From Microbacterium azadirachtae (GTDB lineage: Bacteria; Actinomycetota; Actinomycetes; Actinomycetales; Microbacteriaceae), in the NCBI RefSeq assembly GCF_000956545.1, contig NZ_JYIT01000070.1, positions 22,108 through 86,107 on the forward strand: a DNA stretch of 64,000 bases. Direction: 5' to 3'. The notes beneath the pieces were generated by a model. It was not told the DNA's origin. It saw nothing but the letters and a program-made list of their open reading frames with translations, and made no database searches. Made by a program: the position numbers and the translations under genes. Within the stretch, counting starts at the first letter, position 1. Each line of letters opens with the position of its first letter. Of the stretch, positions 38,239 to 46,703 are shown piece after piece.

Positions 38239-39518
38239 TGAGCGACCACGCCGTCCCCTCCCCCACGGACACCGACGCAGCGCTGCTCTCCGAGGCGCGC
38301 GCCCTCGACGCCGCCGACCCGCTGCACGCGCACCTCGACGCGTTCCTGGAGGCGCCGGGCGTGCAGGCCTACCTCGACGGCAACTCGCTGGGCCGTCCGC
38401 TCGCCGTGGTGCCCGAGCGGCTCGCCGCCTTCGTGCGGGAGGACTGGGGCACCCGCCTCATCCGCTCCTGGGACGAGCAGTGGATGGACCTCCCCGAGCG
38501 TCTGGGCGACCGCATCGCCGAGGTGACGCTCGGCGCCGCCCCGGGGCAGACGATCGTGGCCGACTCGACGAGCGTGCTGCTGTACAAGCTCATCCGCGCC
38601 GGAGCGGCCGCGGCCGGCGCGCCGGCGGGCCCGGACGGCGCGCGCACCGAAATCGTGATCGAGGAGGGCAACTTCCCCACCGACCGCTTCATCGCCGCAG
38701 GCGTCGCCGCGGAACTGGGCATGGATCTCGTCTGGGTGCAGCCGGATCCCGTGCGCGGCGTGACGGTCGACGACCTGGTGCCGGTGCTGTCCGCGCGCAC
38801 CGCGCTGGTGGTGCTCAGCCACGTCGACTACCGCTCCGGGGCGCTGGCCGACATGGCCGCCATCACGGCGCAGGTGCACGACGCCGGCGCGCTGGTGCTC
38901 TGGGACCTGTGCCATTCGGCCGGGTCCGTGCCCATGCAGCTCGACGCCTGGGGCGCGGACCTCGCCGTCGGCTGCACCTACAAGTACCTGAACGGCGGGC
39001 CGGGATCCCCCGCGTTCGCCTACGTGCGCCGGGATCTGCAGGCGCAGATCCGCCAGCCGATCCAGGGCTGGTGGAGCGCCGCCGACATCTTCGCGATGGG
39101 GCCGCGGTACGCGCCGACGCCCGGCATCCGGCAGCTGCTGAGCGGCACCCCGCCGGTGACGAGCATGCTCGCGATGCAGGCGATGCTCGACCTGATCGCC
39201 GAGGCGGGCATGGCGGCGGTGCGCGCCAAGTCGGTCTCCCTCACCGACTTCGCCGTGCGCGCCGCGGACGAGGTGCTCGCCCCGCTCGGCGTGCGGCTGC
39301 TGAGCCCGCGCGACAGCGCGCTGCGCGGCGGTCACATCACGATCGGCCACCCCGAGTTCCAGGCGGTGACGCAGCGCCTCTGGGGCGAGGGCGTCATCCC
39401 CGACTTCCGGTTCCCGGACGGGATCCGCCTCGGCCTGTCCCCGCTCAGCACCTCGCACGAGGAGACGCTACGCGGCGTGGTCGCCGTGCGGGACGCGCTC
39501 GCCCTCGGGGGCCGCTGA
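38238..39518 (+). CDS. kynU: Kynureninase
   Basis: A 426-residue PLP enzyme that cleaves kynurenine to anthranilate and alanine. YLDGNSLGRPL opens the fold, VLSHVDYRSGALADM and LVLWDLCHSAGSVPMQLDAWGADLAVGCTYKYLNGGPGSPAFAYV contain the PLP Asp and Schiff-base Lys (about 249), and IRQPIQGWWS is typical of bacterial kynureninases. TGATG overlap with the amidohydrolase gene. Completes a tryptophan-to-anthranilate pathway. Confidence 0.95.
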   Translation: MSDHAVPSPTDTDAALLSEARALDAADPLHAHLDAFLEAPGVQAYLDGNSLGRPLAVVPERLAAFVREDWGTRLIRSWDEQWMDLPERLGDRIAEVTLGAAPGQTIVADSTSVLLYKLIRAGAAAAGAPAGPDGARTEIVIEEGNFPTDRFIAAGVAAELGMDLVWVQPDPVRGVTVDDLVPVLSARTALVVLSHVDYRSGALADMAAITAQVHDAGALVLWDLCHSAGSVPMQLDAWGADLAVGCTYKYLNGGPGSPAFAYVRRDLQAQIRQPIQGWWSAADIFAMGPRYAPTPGIRQLLSGTPPVTSMLAMQAMLDLIAEAGMAAVRAKSVSLTDFAVRAADEVLAPLGVRLLSPRDSALRGGHITIGHPEFQAVTQRLWGEGVIPDFRFPDGIRLGLSPLSTSHEETLRGVVAVRDALALGGR

Positions 39519-39531
39519 GCGGCACGCGCGT

Positions 39532-40155
39532 CTAGACCGCGCCGAGGTCGATGCCGACCGGCGCGGGCTCGGCGTAGGCGACCTCGCGCCACACGTCGCC
39601 GAGGCGCTCGAACGACGTGACGCTGCTCAGCGCGCAGCGTCGGGTGCGCGGATCGTGCCGCAGCGGCAGCCCCGCGACGGACAGGTGGGTGATCCAGATC
39701 GGCGCCTGATGCGAGACGAACACCACGTCTCCGCCGTCGGCGTCGTGCCAGGCCTCGTCCATCGCGTCGCGCATGCGCGCGGCGATCGATGCGTAGGGCT
39801 CGCCCCAGCTCGGCAGCGCGGGGCGGCGCAGGTGCCGCCAGTTCCACGGGTTCATCAGCGCCCGGCGCATCTGCGTGCCCTCGAACACGTTCCAGGGCTC
39901 GATGATGCGCTCGTCGAGCACCGGGGCGATCCCGAAGAGGTCCGCGAACGGCGCGGCCGACTCCTGGGTGCGCTCCAGCGGGGAGCAGCGCAGCGTCGAC
40001 ACCGGCCGCTGGAGGGAGGCGACGTGGTCGGCGGCGGCCTGTGCCATCCGCCGACCCTCGTCGCTGAGGTGGTACCCGGGCAGCCGCCCGTACAGCACGT
40101 GCGCAGGGTTGAAGACCTCTCCGTGCCGGACGAGGTGCAGGCGATCCGCGGGCAT
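39532..40155 (-). CDS. Histidine phosphatase family protein
   Basis: A 207-residue phosphoglycerate-mutase-fold phosphatase. HLVRHGEVFNP carries the phospho-acceptor His, CSPLERTQESAAP the conserved Arg, and VVFVSHQAPI the second His. The specific substrate (sugar phosphate, alpha-ribazole phosphate or other) cannot be told. It lies 19 bp behind the DUF5684 gene in the same direction and may be cotranscribed. Its end converges on kynU. Confidence 0.88.
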   Translation of the reverse strand: MPADRLHLVRHGEVFNPAHVLYGRLPGYHLSDEGRRMAQAAADHVASLQRPVSTLRCSPLERTQESAAPFADLFGIAPVLDERIIEPWNVFEGTQMRRALMNPWNWRHLRRPALPSWGEPYASIAARMRDAMDEAWHDADGGDVVFVSHQAPIWITHLSVAGLPLRHDPRTRRCALSSVTSFERLGDVWREVAYAEPAPVGIDLGAV

Positions 40156-40174
40156 CAGCTCAGAAGGCGTCCGC

Positions 40175-40570
40175 TCAGGCGCGGCGGTACTGGGCCGAGC
40201 CGAACCCGATGATGAAGTACCCGATGAACGAGAACAGCCAGAGCAGGAAGAACGAGAAGACGCCGCCCTTGCCGAAGTTCTTGCCCAGCTTGATCGCCAC
40301 GATGATCGACATCACGATGTTCACGATCGGGATCAGGTACAGCAGCACGAACCAGCCGCTCAGGCCGGCGATCTTGATCAGGAAGATCAGGTTGACGATC
40401 GGGATCAGTGCGAGCCAGCCGGCGTAGCCGGCCTTGGTGAAGACCTTCCAGAGCGCGATCACGACGATCACGTAGAAGATCAGCGCGAAGACGCTCGTGG
40501 TGCCGGAGAACAGCGAGGCGTAGATGTTGCCCGCGGCGTCGGTCGGGTCGTCGGTGGGGAGGATGTGCAT
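40175..40570 (-). CDS. DUF5684 small membrane protein
   Basis: A 131-residue protein with four hydrophobic segments (about 26-43, 50-66, 72-95 and 103-125). The pattern ALWKVFTKAGYAGWLALIPIVNLIFLIKIAGLSGWFVLLYLIPIVNIVMSIIVAIKLGKNFGKGGVFSFFLL is characteristic of DUF5684. Function unknown; located in the cytoplasmic membrane. GGAAGG precedes the ATG. Divergent from aspS. Confidence 0.88.
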   Translation of the reverse strand: MHILPTDDPTDAAGNIYASLFSGTTSVFALIFYVIVVIALWKVFTKAGYAGWLALIPIVNLIFLIKIAGLSGWFVLLYLIPIVNIVMSIIVAIKLGKNFGKGGVFSFFLLWLFSFIGYFIIGFGSAQYRRA

Positions 40571-40664
40571 GTGTAGCGCCTTCCAGGGGGTCGGACGATG
40601 GGTGGTGCTGCCGCGAGTCTAGTGATGCGCATCCGCTCCCCACGAGGCATCCGGCCCGTCCCCG

Positions 40665-40670
40665 TAGAAT
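40665..40670 (+). promoter_or_regulatory. -10 element of aspS
   Basis: TAGAAT in GTAGAATGACGG. The start site would be near 40677, giving a ~30-nt leader with its own GGAGG site, unlike the leaderless genes around it. Confidence 0.65.
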
Positions 40671-40707
40671 GACGGGGATCCCTTTTCCCTAGTTGGAGGC
40701 GTATTCC

Positions 40708-42504
40708 GTGCTTCGCACCCACACGGCAGGCTCACTGCGAGCCGAGCACATCGGTCAGACCGTCACCCTTGCGGGGTGGGTCGATCGCCGTCGTGATCAC
40801 GGAGGAGTCGCCTTCATCGATCTGCGGGACGCCTCCGGGATCGCCCAGGTGGTCATCCGCGACGAGGAGATCGCGCACCCGCTGCGCAGCGAATTCGTGC
40901 TCCGGGTGACCGGCGAGGTCTCCCGCCGCCCGGCCGGGAACGAGAACCCCAACCTGCCGTCCGGCGAGATCGAGATCGTGGCGCAGGACGTGGTCGTGCT
41001 GAACGAGTCGGCCCCCCTGCCGTTCCAGGTGTCCTCGGGCCTCGCCGAGACCGACCCCGTGGGCGAGGACGTGCGGTTCAAGCACCGCTACCTCGACCTG
41101 CGCCGCCCGGCCGCCATCGCCCCGCTGCAGCTGCGCTCGAAGGTCTACAAGGCGGCGCGCGACGTGCTGCACGAGCGCGGCTTCACCGAGGTGGAGACGC
41201 CGACCCTCACCCGCTCCACGCCGGAGGGCGCGCGCGACTTCGTCGTGCCCGCGCGCCTGCACCCCGGCAGCTGGTACGCCCTGCCGCAGAGCCCGCAGCT
41301 GTTCAAGCAGCTGCTCATGGTGGGCGGCGTCGAGAAGTACTTCCAGATCGCGCGCTGCTACCGCGACGAGGACTTCCGCGCCGACCGTCAGCCCGAGTTC
41401 ACCCAGCTGGACATCGAGATGGCCTTCGTCGACCAGGAGGACGTCATCGAGATGATGGAGGCCGTCGTCCGGGCGATGTGGGCGACGATCGGCGTCGAGG
41501 TGCAGACCCCGCTGCCGCGGATCACCTACGCCGAGGCGATGGCGAAGTACGGCTCCGACAAGCCCGACCTGCGCTTCGGCCTCGAGCTGGTCGAGGCGAC
41601 CTCGTACTTCTCCGAGACGACCTTCCGCGTGTTCCAGGCCGACTACGTCGGCGCGGTCGTGATGCCCGGCGGCGCCGCGCAGCCCCGCAAGGTGCTGGAC
41701 GCCTGGCAGGACTGGGCCAAGCAGCGCGGCGCCCGCGGCCTCGCCTACGTCCTCTTCAACGAGGACGGCACGCTCGGCGGCCCCGTCGCCAAGAACCTCT
41801 CCGAGACCGAGCAGGCGGGCCTCGCCGAGCTCGTGGGCGCGAAGCCGGGCGACTGCGCCTTCTTCGCGGCCGGCTCCGCGAAGGAGTCGCGCGCTCTGCT
41901 CGGCGCCGCCCGCGTCGAGATCGGACGCCGCCTGGGCCTGCTCGACCCCGACGTCTTCGCGTTCACCTGGGTCGTCGACGCGCCGATGTTCGAGCCGGCC
42001 GCCGATGCGGTGGCGTCGGGCGACGTCGCCGTGGGAGCCGGCGCCTGGACGGCCGTGCACCACGCGTTCACGGGTCCGAAGCCCGAGTTCGAGGCGACGT
42101 TCGACACCGACCCCGGATCCGCTCTCGCCTACGCGTACGACATCGTCTGCAACGGCTCCGAGCTCGGCGGCGGCTCGATCCGCATCCACCGCGAGGACAT
42201 CCAGAAGCGCGTCTTCGAGGTCATGGGCCTCTCCGACGAGGTCGCGCAGGAGCAGTTCGGCTTCCTGCTGGACGCGTTCAAGTTCGGCGCCCCGCCGCAC
42301 GGCGGCATCGCGCTCGGCATGGACCGCGTGCTGCAGCACCTGTCCAAGACGGACTCGATCCGCGAGGTCATCGCGTTCCCGAAGACCGGCAACGGCTTCG
42401 ACCCGCTCACCGCAGCGCCCGCCCCGATCACCGCGGAGCAGCGCAAGGAGGCCGGCGTCGACGCGGTCGCGGAGGACGACGCCCTCGAGCCCGTCGAGGC
42501 CTGA
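40708..42504 (+). CDS. aspS: Aspartyl-tRNA synthetase
   Basis: A 598-residue class IIb synthetase of the bacterial type with the GAD insertion. The N-terminal OB-fold anticodon domain is [31 protein letters not shown]; motif 2 is [36 protein letters not shown] is the aspartate-binding loop; motif 3 is [15 protein letters not shown]. The GTG start at LRTHTAG has GGAGG eight bases upstream; an upstream TTG overlapping that site is rejected. Whether it also charges tRNA-Asn cannot be decided here. Confidence 0.96.
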   Translation: MLRTHTAGSLRAEHIGQTVTLAGWVDRRRDHGGVAFIDLRDASGIAQVVIRDEEIAHPLRSEFVLRVTGEVSRRPAGNENPNLPSGEIEIVAQDVVVLNESAPLPFQVSSGLAETDPVGEDVRFKHRYLDLRRPAAIAPLQLRSKVYKAARDVLHERGFTEVETPTLTRSTPEGARDFVVPARLHPGSWYALPQSPQLFKQLLMVGGVEKYFQIARCYRDEDFRADRQPEFTQLDIEMAFVDQEDVIEMMEAVVRAMWATIGVEVQTPLPRITYAEAMAKYGSDKPDLRFGLELVEATSYFSETTFRVFQADYVGAVVMPGGAAQPRKVLDAWQDWAKQRGARGLAYVLFNEDGTLGGPVAKNLSETEQAGLAELVGAKPGDCAFFAAGSAKESRALLGAARVEIGRRLGLLDPDVFAFTWVVDAPMFEPAADAVASGDVAVGAGAWTAVHHAFTGPKPEFEATFDTDPGSALAYAYDIVCNGSELGGGSIRIHREDIQKRVFEVMGLSDEVAQEQFGFLLDAFKFGAPPHGGIALGMDRVLQHLSKTDSIREVIAFPKTGNGFDPLTAAPAPITAEQRKEAGVDAVAEDDALEPVEA

Positions 42505-42545
42505 CCGACCCCCGGGGTCGTCGAGCGAGGACGGCGAAGCCGCCC

Positions 42546-42586
42546 GAGACGAGACGCGGTCCCTCAGCGATACCGCGTCTCGTCTC
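42546..42586. terminator. Perfect 15-bp hairpin after aspS
   Basis: Arms 42546-42560 and 42572-42586 (GAGACGAGACGCGGT type) pair perfectly with an 11-nt loop. Flanking GAGCGAG / CTCGCTC words extend the symmetry outward. Located 41 bp after the aspS stop. Confidence 0.85.
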
Positions 42587-42655
42587 GCTCCGGCTGCGCC
42601 GCCGCTCGCTCACCGTCCGGAGGGGCGGGTCTTCCTCGCGTGAAAGGATCGGATC

Positions 42656-43174
42656 ATGCTCGCCGCACTGACGCTCCCGGTCCCGCTCGACACCCGGATC
42701 GGCGCGGTGACGCTGCGCCGCGCGCACGGGGAGGACACCGCCGCGATCGTGGCGCTGCTCGCCGATGACGCGATCAGCGCCGCGCGCGGCGACACCGCAT
42801 CGGACGACGACCTGCCCGCCTACGCCGCGGGACTGCAATCGGTGCTCGCCGACGACTCCAACGACCTGCTCGTGGCCGAGCACGACGGCGCCGTCGTCGC
42901 CACGTTCCAGCTGACCCGCATCCCCGGGATGTCCCGCCAGGGATCCACCCGCCTGCTCGTCGAGGCCGTGCGCGTGAGCTCGGAGCTGCGCTCGAGCGGC
43001 GTCGGATCCGCGCTGATGCGCTGGGTCATGGATGTCGCCACCGCGGAGCTCGGCAGCCCGCTCGTGCAGCTCACGTCCGACGCGAAGCGCGTCGATGCGC
43101 ACCGGTTCTACGAGCGCCTCGGCTTCGCCGGCTCCCACCGCGGCTTCAAATACCAGGCGCCTGCCGGACGCTGA
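42656..43174 (+). CDS. GNAT family N-acetyltransferase
   Basis: A 172-residue GNAT-fold acetyltransferase. ITLRRAHGEDTAAIVALL-like opening strand, DLLVAEHDGAVVATFQLTRIPG, acetyl-CoA loop EAVRVSSELRSSGVGSALMRWV (R/Q-x-x-G-x-G/A type) and C-terminal RFYERLGFAGSHRGFKY. The substrate is unknown. AAGGAT ends 6 nt before the ATG, so it is probably leaderless. Confidence 0.88.
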   Translation: MLAALTLPVPLDTRIGAVTLRRAHGEDTAAIVALLADDAISAARGDTASDDDLPAYAAGLQSVLADDSNDLLVAEHDGAVVATFQLTRIPGMSRQGSTRLLVEAVRVSSELRSSGVGSALMRWVMDVATAELGSPLVQLTSDAKRVDAHRFYERLGFAGSHRGFKYQAPAGR

Positions 43175-43220
43175 CCGACTCCTCGTCGCGGCGCGGCGCG
43201 CCTCGCTCCGGGCCGGGGCG

Positions 43221-43673
43221 TCACGCCTCGTCGGGATCCGACAGGTCCTCGACGGCGACGGGTGTGCGGCCCGCGAACATGACGCCGATCCCGTACTCCT
43301 CCCCGATCTCCAGGGCGCTCTCCGCGAAGCGCAGCATCCAGGTGCCGTCCTGCCACACCACCGCCTCGGGCGCGCCGAAGGGCGGCTGCTCCCCCGCCAG
43401 GAGCGCCTGATCGCGCGCGGACAGCGCCGGCCCGGCCAGCTCCTCGGCGAGGAACGCCGTGGCCGCGTCGACGAGCGCCGCGAATTCGGATGCGATGCCC
43501 TGAGCCGTCTCGAGCGCCTCCGCGGTCGGCGCCTCGGCGGGCTCGGCCACGATGCTCACGGTCCCGCCGCCGTCACCGCCTTCGATCCCCGCCACCCAGC
43601 ACGCGATGCCCTCGGGCGCGTCGATGCGGATGAGGGTGGCGGCGTCGAGCTCGATCGCGTCGGGAAGGTCCAT
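43221..43673 (-). CDS. Hypothetical acidic protein
   Basis: A 150-residue acidic soluble protein. IELDAATLIRIDAPEGIACWVAGIEGG is a predicted beta-rich start; a central helical part follows (TAEALETAQGIASEFAALVDAATAFLAEEL); the end is AVVWQDGTWMLRFAESALEIGEEYGIGVMFAGRTPVAVEDLSD. I do not recognise the family; the layout resembles small immunity-type or regulatory proteins only loosely. The ATG follows GAAGG closely. It stands opposite the downstream ABC importer. Confidence 0.65.
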   Translation of the reverse strand: MDLPDAIELDAATLIRIDAPEGIACWVAGIEGGDGGGTVSIVAEPAEAPTAEALETAQGIASEFAALVDAATAFLAEELAGPALSARDQALLAGEQPPFGAPEAVVWQDGTWMLRFAESALEIGEEYGIGVMFAGRTPVAVEDLSDPDEA

Positions 43674-43747
43674 GCCTTCGATCCAACCAGTCGCGAGACG
43701 GGGACGGTAGTCGAGCAGGCCTCCACGGAGCGGATCGGATCCTTGCC

Positions 43748-43802
43748 GTTCATCGCACGTTCACCCGCCTCCGCAACGCCGGTAACCCGCCCGCCGTACA
43801 TT
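43748..43802 (+). promoter_or_regulatory. PHO-box-like repeat and -10 upstream of an ABC importer
   Basis: GTTCATC and GTTCACC begin at 43748 and 43759, exactly 11 bp apart (GTTCAYC-GCAC-GTTCACC-CGCC), like PhoP binding units. TACATT at 43797-43802 is a likely -10. The box lies just upstream of the -35 zone, the usual place for PhoP activation. Confidence 0.65.
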
Positions 43803-43849
43803 CCTCTCGACCCGACCCCGGCGCCCGCGCCGGACACCGAGAGGAAATC

Positions 43850-44995
43850 ATGCTCATCAGCAACCGTCGCGCGCGCATCGGCGCCGGCATCGCGCTGGCC
43901 GCCAGTGCCGCGCTCCTGCTCTCCGCCTGCTCCGGATCCGCGTCCGCCGACCCCACCGGCAGCGCCGGCACCGGCGCGAAGGCGTCGACCGCGACGTCCC
44001 TCAAGGACTTCGGGTCGCTGGCCGACCTGCAGAAGGCCGCCGAGGCCGAGGGCAAGCTCAACGTGATCGCGCTCCCGCACGACTGGGCCAACTACGGCGA
44101 GATCATCGACGCGTTCAAGAAGAAGTACCCGAAGATCTCGATCAACGAGGCCTCCCCCGACGCCTCCAGCGCCGAGGAGATCCAGGCTGCCAAGACCAAC
44201 GACGGCCTCGACACCGCTCCCGACGTCTTCGACCTCGGTCTCACCGTGACGCTGCAGAACACCGACAAGTTCGCGGCGTACAAGGTGGAGAAGTGGGACG
44301 ACATCCCCGAGAACCTCAAGGACAAGTCCGGCCTGTTCACGGGCGACTACGGCGGGTACATGTCGATCGGCTACGACTCCTCGAAGTTCCCGGAGCCCAA
44401 GAAGCTCGACGACCTGAAGAAGTCCGAGTACAAGGGCGCCGTCGCCCTCAACGGCGACCCGACCCAGGCGGGCGCGGCGTTCGCGGCCGTGGGCCTGGCC
44501 ACCGTGCAGTCCGGCGGCAAGCTCGACGACTACCAGAAGGGCATCGACTTCTTCTCGGAGCTGCAGAAGGCGGGCAACCTGCTCAAGGTCGACGTCACGA
44601 CCGCGACGGTCGCCAGCGGCGAGACCCCCGTCGTCTTCGACTGGGACTACCTGAACGCCGCCCACGTCAAGGACAACAAGAACTGGAAGACGGTCGTCCT
44701 GCCCGGCACGGGCTACGCGGGCTACTACAACCAGGCGATCAACAAGACCGCCCCGCACCCGGCCGCAGCGCGCCTGTGGCAGGAGTTCCTCTACAGCGAC
44801 GAGGGCCAGAACCTGTGGCTCAAGGGCGGCGCGCGACCGGCCCGCATGGACGCGATGACCAAGGCCGGCACGATCGACAAGACGCTCGCGGCGGCGCTGC
44901 CGGCCGCTCCGAAGGACACCGTGGTTCCCACCGAGGCGCAGAGCACGGCTGCCGGCAAGCTGCTCGGCGAGAAGTGGGCCGCGGCGGTCCAGTGA
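43850..44995 (+). CDS. ABC transporter substrate-binding lipoprotein (PotD/AfuA-like)
   Basis: A 381-residue binding protein. The signal peptide ends LLLSAC with the lipid Cys at 27. The mature part reads LADLQKAAEAEGKLNVIALPHDWANYGEIIDAFKKKYPKISINEASPD..., typical of type II solute binders for polyamines, iron or aminoethylphosphonate. ETPVVFDWDYLNA contributes to the pocket. Start: GAGAGGAAA before the ATG. First gene of a four-gene operon with overlapping ends; the PHO-box suggests a phosphorus-containing substrate. Confidence 0.88.
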   Translation: MLISNRRARIGAGIALAASAALLLSACSGSASADPTGSAGTGAKASTATSLKDFGSLADLQKAAEAEGKLNVIALPHDWANYGEIIDAFKKKYPKISINEASPDASSAEEIQAAKTNDGLDTAPDVFDLGLTVTLQNTDKFAAYKVEKWDDIPENLKDKSGLFTGDYGGYMSIGYDSSKFPEPKKLDDLKKSEYKGAVALNGDPTQAGAAFAAVGLATVQSGGKLDDYQKGIDFFSELQKAGNLLKVDVTTATVASGETPVVFDWDYLNAAHVKDNKNWKTVVLPGTGYAGYYNQAINKTAPHPAAARLWQEFLYSDEGQNLWLKGGARPARMDAMTKAGTIDKTLAAALPAAPKDTVVPTEAQSTAAGKLLGEKWAAAVQ

Positions 44996-45909
44996 CCTCC
45001 TCCACCCTCGCGGCATCCGCCGCACCCCGCGCCGGGTCGAAGCCTCGTGCTTCGGCCCGGCGCGGGTCGTCCGCGCTCGCGGCCCTCGGTCTCATGCCGT
45101 TCGCCGCGTACCTGCTGCTGTTCCTCGCCCTGCCGACGCTGCTCGCAGTGGGCACCGGGTTCTTCACTCGGGACGGATCGTTCACCTGGAGCAACCTCTC
45201 CGCGCTCGGGGATCCCACCGTCCTGCTCACGTTCGCGAACTCGGCGGGCCTGTCGCTGCTCACCGCCGCGATCGGCGCCGTCGTCGGCGCCCTCGTCTGC
45301 TACGCGCTGCTCGGCCTGAGCCCCACGGGCGCGGTGCGCACCGTGGTGGATGCGGCGTCGGGCGTGCTCGCGCAGACCGGCGGCGTGATGCTCGCCTTCA
45401 TGTTCATCGCCTCGATCGGCCTGCAGGGCGTGATCACCCAACTGCTCAAGGACGCCGGGATCCTGCTCTACGCCGACGGCCCGTGGATCTACGAGCTGCC
45501 GGGGCTCGTCCTGCCCTACCTCTACTTCCAGATCCCACTCATGGTCATCACCTTCATGCCCGCACTGTCGGCGCTGAAGCCCCAGTGGGCCGAGGCGAAC
45601 CTGACGCTCGGCGGCACGCGGACCAGCTTCTGGCTGCGGATCGGGATCCCCGTGCTCGCCCCCGCGTTCCTGGCGAGCTTCCTGCTCCTGTTCGCGAACG
45701 CGTTCTCGTCCTACGCGACGGCCGCGGCGCTCGCGAGCCAGGGGGCGCAGATCGTGCCCCTGCAGATCCGCGCCGCGCTCACGAGCGAGACCGTGCTGGG
45801 CCGGGAGAACCTCGCCGGTGCCCTCGCGCTCGGCATGATCGCGGTCGTGGCGGTCGTGATGTGGCTGTACTCGCTGGTCCAGCGCCGCGCGTCGAGGTGG
45901 CAGTCATGA
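44992..45909 (+). CDS. ABC transporter permease (first subunit)
   Basis: A 305-residue inner-membrane permease of the PotB/CysT type, with about six membrane helices. The EAA loop is PQWAEANLTLGGTRTSFWLRIGIPVLAPAF. The GTG start overlaps the previous stop codon (GTGA), and the ~30-residue N-terminal segment is Ser/Ala/Arg-rich and cytosolic. Forms the channel with the next gene product. Confidence 0.88.
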   Translation: MTSSTLAASAAPRAGSKPRASARRGSSALAALGLMPFAAYLLLFLALPTLLAVGTGFFTRDGSFTWSNLSALGDPTVLLTFANSAGLSLLTAAIGAVVGALVCYALLGLSPTGAVRTVVDAASGVLAQTGGVMLAFMFIASIGLQGVITQLLKDAGILLYADGPWIYELPGLVLPYLYFQIPLMVITFMPALSALKPQWAEANLTLGGTRTSFWLRIGIPVLAPAFLASFLLLFANAFSSYATAAALASQGAQIVPLQIRAALTSETVLGRENLAGALALGMIAVVAVVMWLYSLVQRRASRWQS

Positions 45910-46703
45910 ACCGTCTCGGCGCCTCCGCCCTCACCCGCTGGATCATCGGGATCGTGGTCGGCCTGTTCTTCCTGATCCCGCTGGTCGCGACCCTGCTCTA
46001 CACGTTCCGCGCGCAGGACGGGTCCTTCACCCTGAAGCACTGGGCCGCGCTCGGCGACCCCGCGCAGGCCTCCGTCTACCAGCCGATCTGGACCGGGCTC
46101 GGCAACTCGCTGATCCTCGCGGTCGTGACCGTGCTGATCGTCCTGCTGCTGCTCGCACCGACGATGATCCTGGTGAACCTGCGCTTCCCACGCCTGCGCC
46201 CGGTGTTCGAGTTCGCCGTGCTGCTGCCGATCACGATCCCGGCGATCGTGCTGGTCGTCGGCCTCACCCCGATCTACCTGCAGATCGGGCGCTCGCTCGG
46301 CACCGGCGCCTGGACCCTCGCGTTCGCCTACGGCATCACCGTGCTGCCGTTCGCCTACCGCTCGATCCAGGCCTCCATCGACGCGGTCGACATGACGACC
46401 CTCGCCGAGGCGGCGCGCTCGCTGGGCGCCGGCTGGTTCACGGTCGTGCTGCGCGTGCTGGCGCCGAACCTGCGTCAGGGCCTGCTGGCCGCATCGCTGC
46501 TGTCGATCGCGGTCGTGCTCGGCGAGTTCACCATCGCCTCCCTCCTGAACCGCGAGGTCCTGCAGACGGCGCTCGTGGTCGTGCAGAAGCAGGACGGCTG
46601 GGCCCCGGCGATGTTCGCGCTGATGGCACTGGCGTTCAGCTTCCTTCTGCTCCTCATCATCGGACGCGCCGCCGGCGGCCGCTCCGGAAAGGCCGACTCA
46701 TGA
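45906..46703 (+). CDS. ABC transporter permease (second subunit)
   Basis: A 265-residue permease of the PotC type. Helices are visible at about 12-32, 68-90, 105-125, 138-160, 195-215 and 235-257. The EAA loop is TTLAEAARSLGAGWFTVVLRVLAPNLRQGL. ATGA overlap with both neighbours, so all four subunits should be translated in step. Confidence 0.88.
   Translation: MNRLGASALTRWIIGIVVGLFFLIPLVATLLYTFRAQDGSFTLKHWAALGDPAQASVYQPIWTGLGNSLILAVVTVLIVLLLLAPTMILVNLRFPRLRPVFEFAVLLPITIPAIVLVVGLTPIYLQIGRSLGTGAWTLAFAYGITVLPFAYRSIQASIDAVDMTTLAEAARSLGAGWFTVVLRVLAPNLRQGLLAASLLSIAVVLGEFTIASLLNREVLQTALVVVQKQDGWAPAMFALMALAFSFLLLLIIGRAAGGRSGKADS

Noticed and set aside
40693..40707. TTG start for aspS
   Set aside because: It overlaps the GGAGG ribosome-binding site of the GTG start, which matches the usual AspRS N-terminus.
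43660..43690. Leaderless start for the 150-residue hypothetical gene
   Set aside because: The hexamer at the right distance is TTGGAT, without the conserved A at position two; the GAAGG upstream is a simpler explanation.
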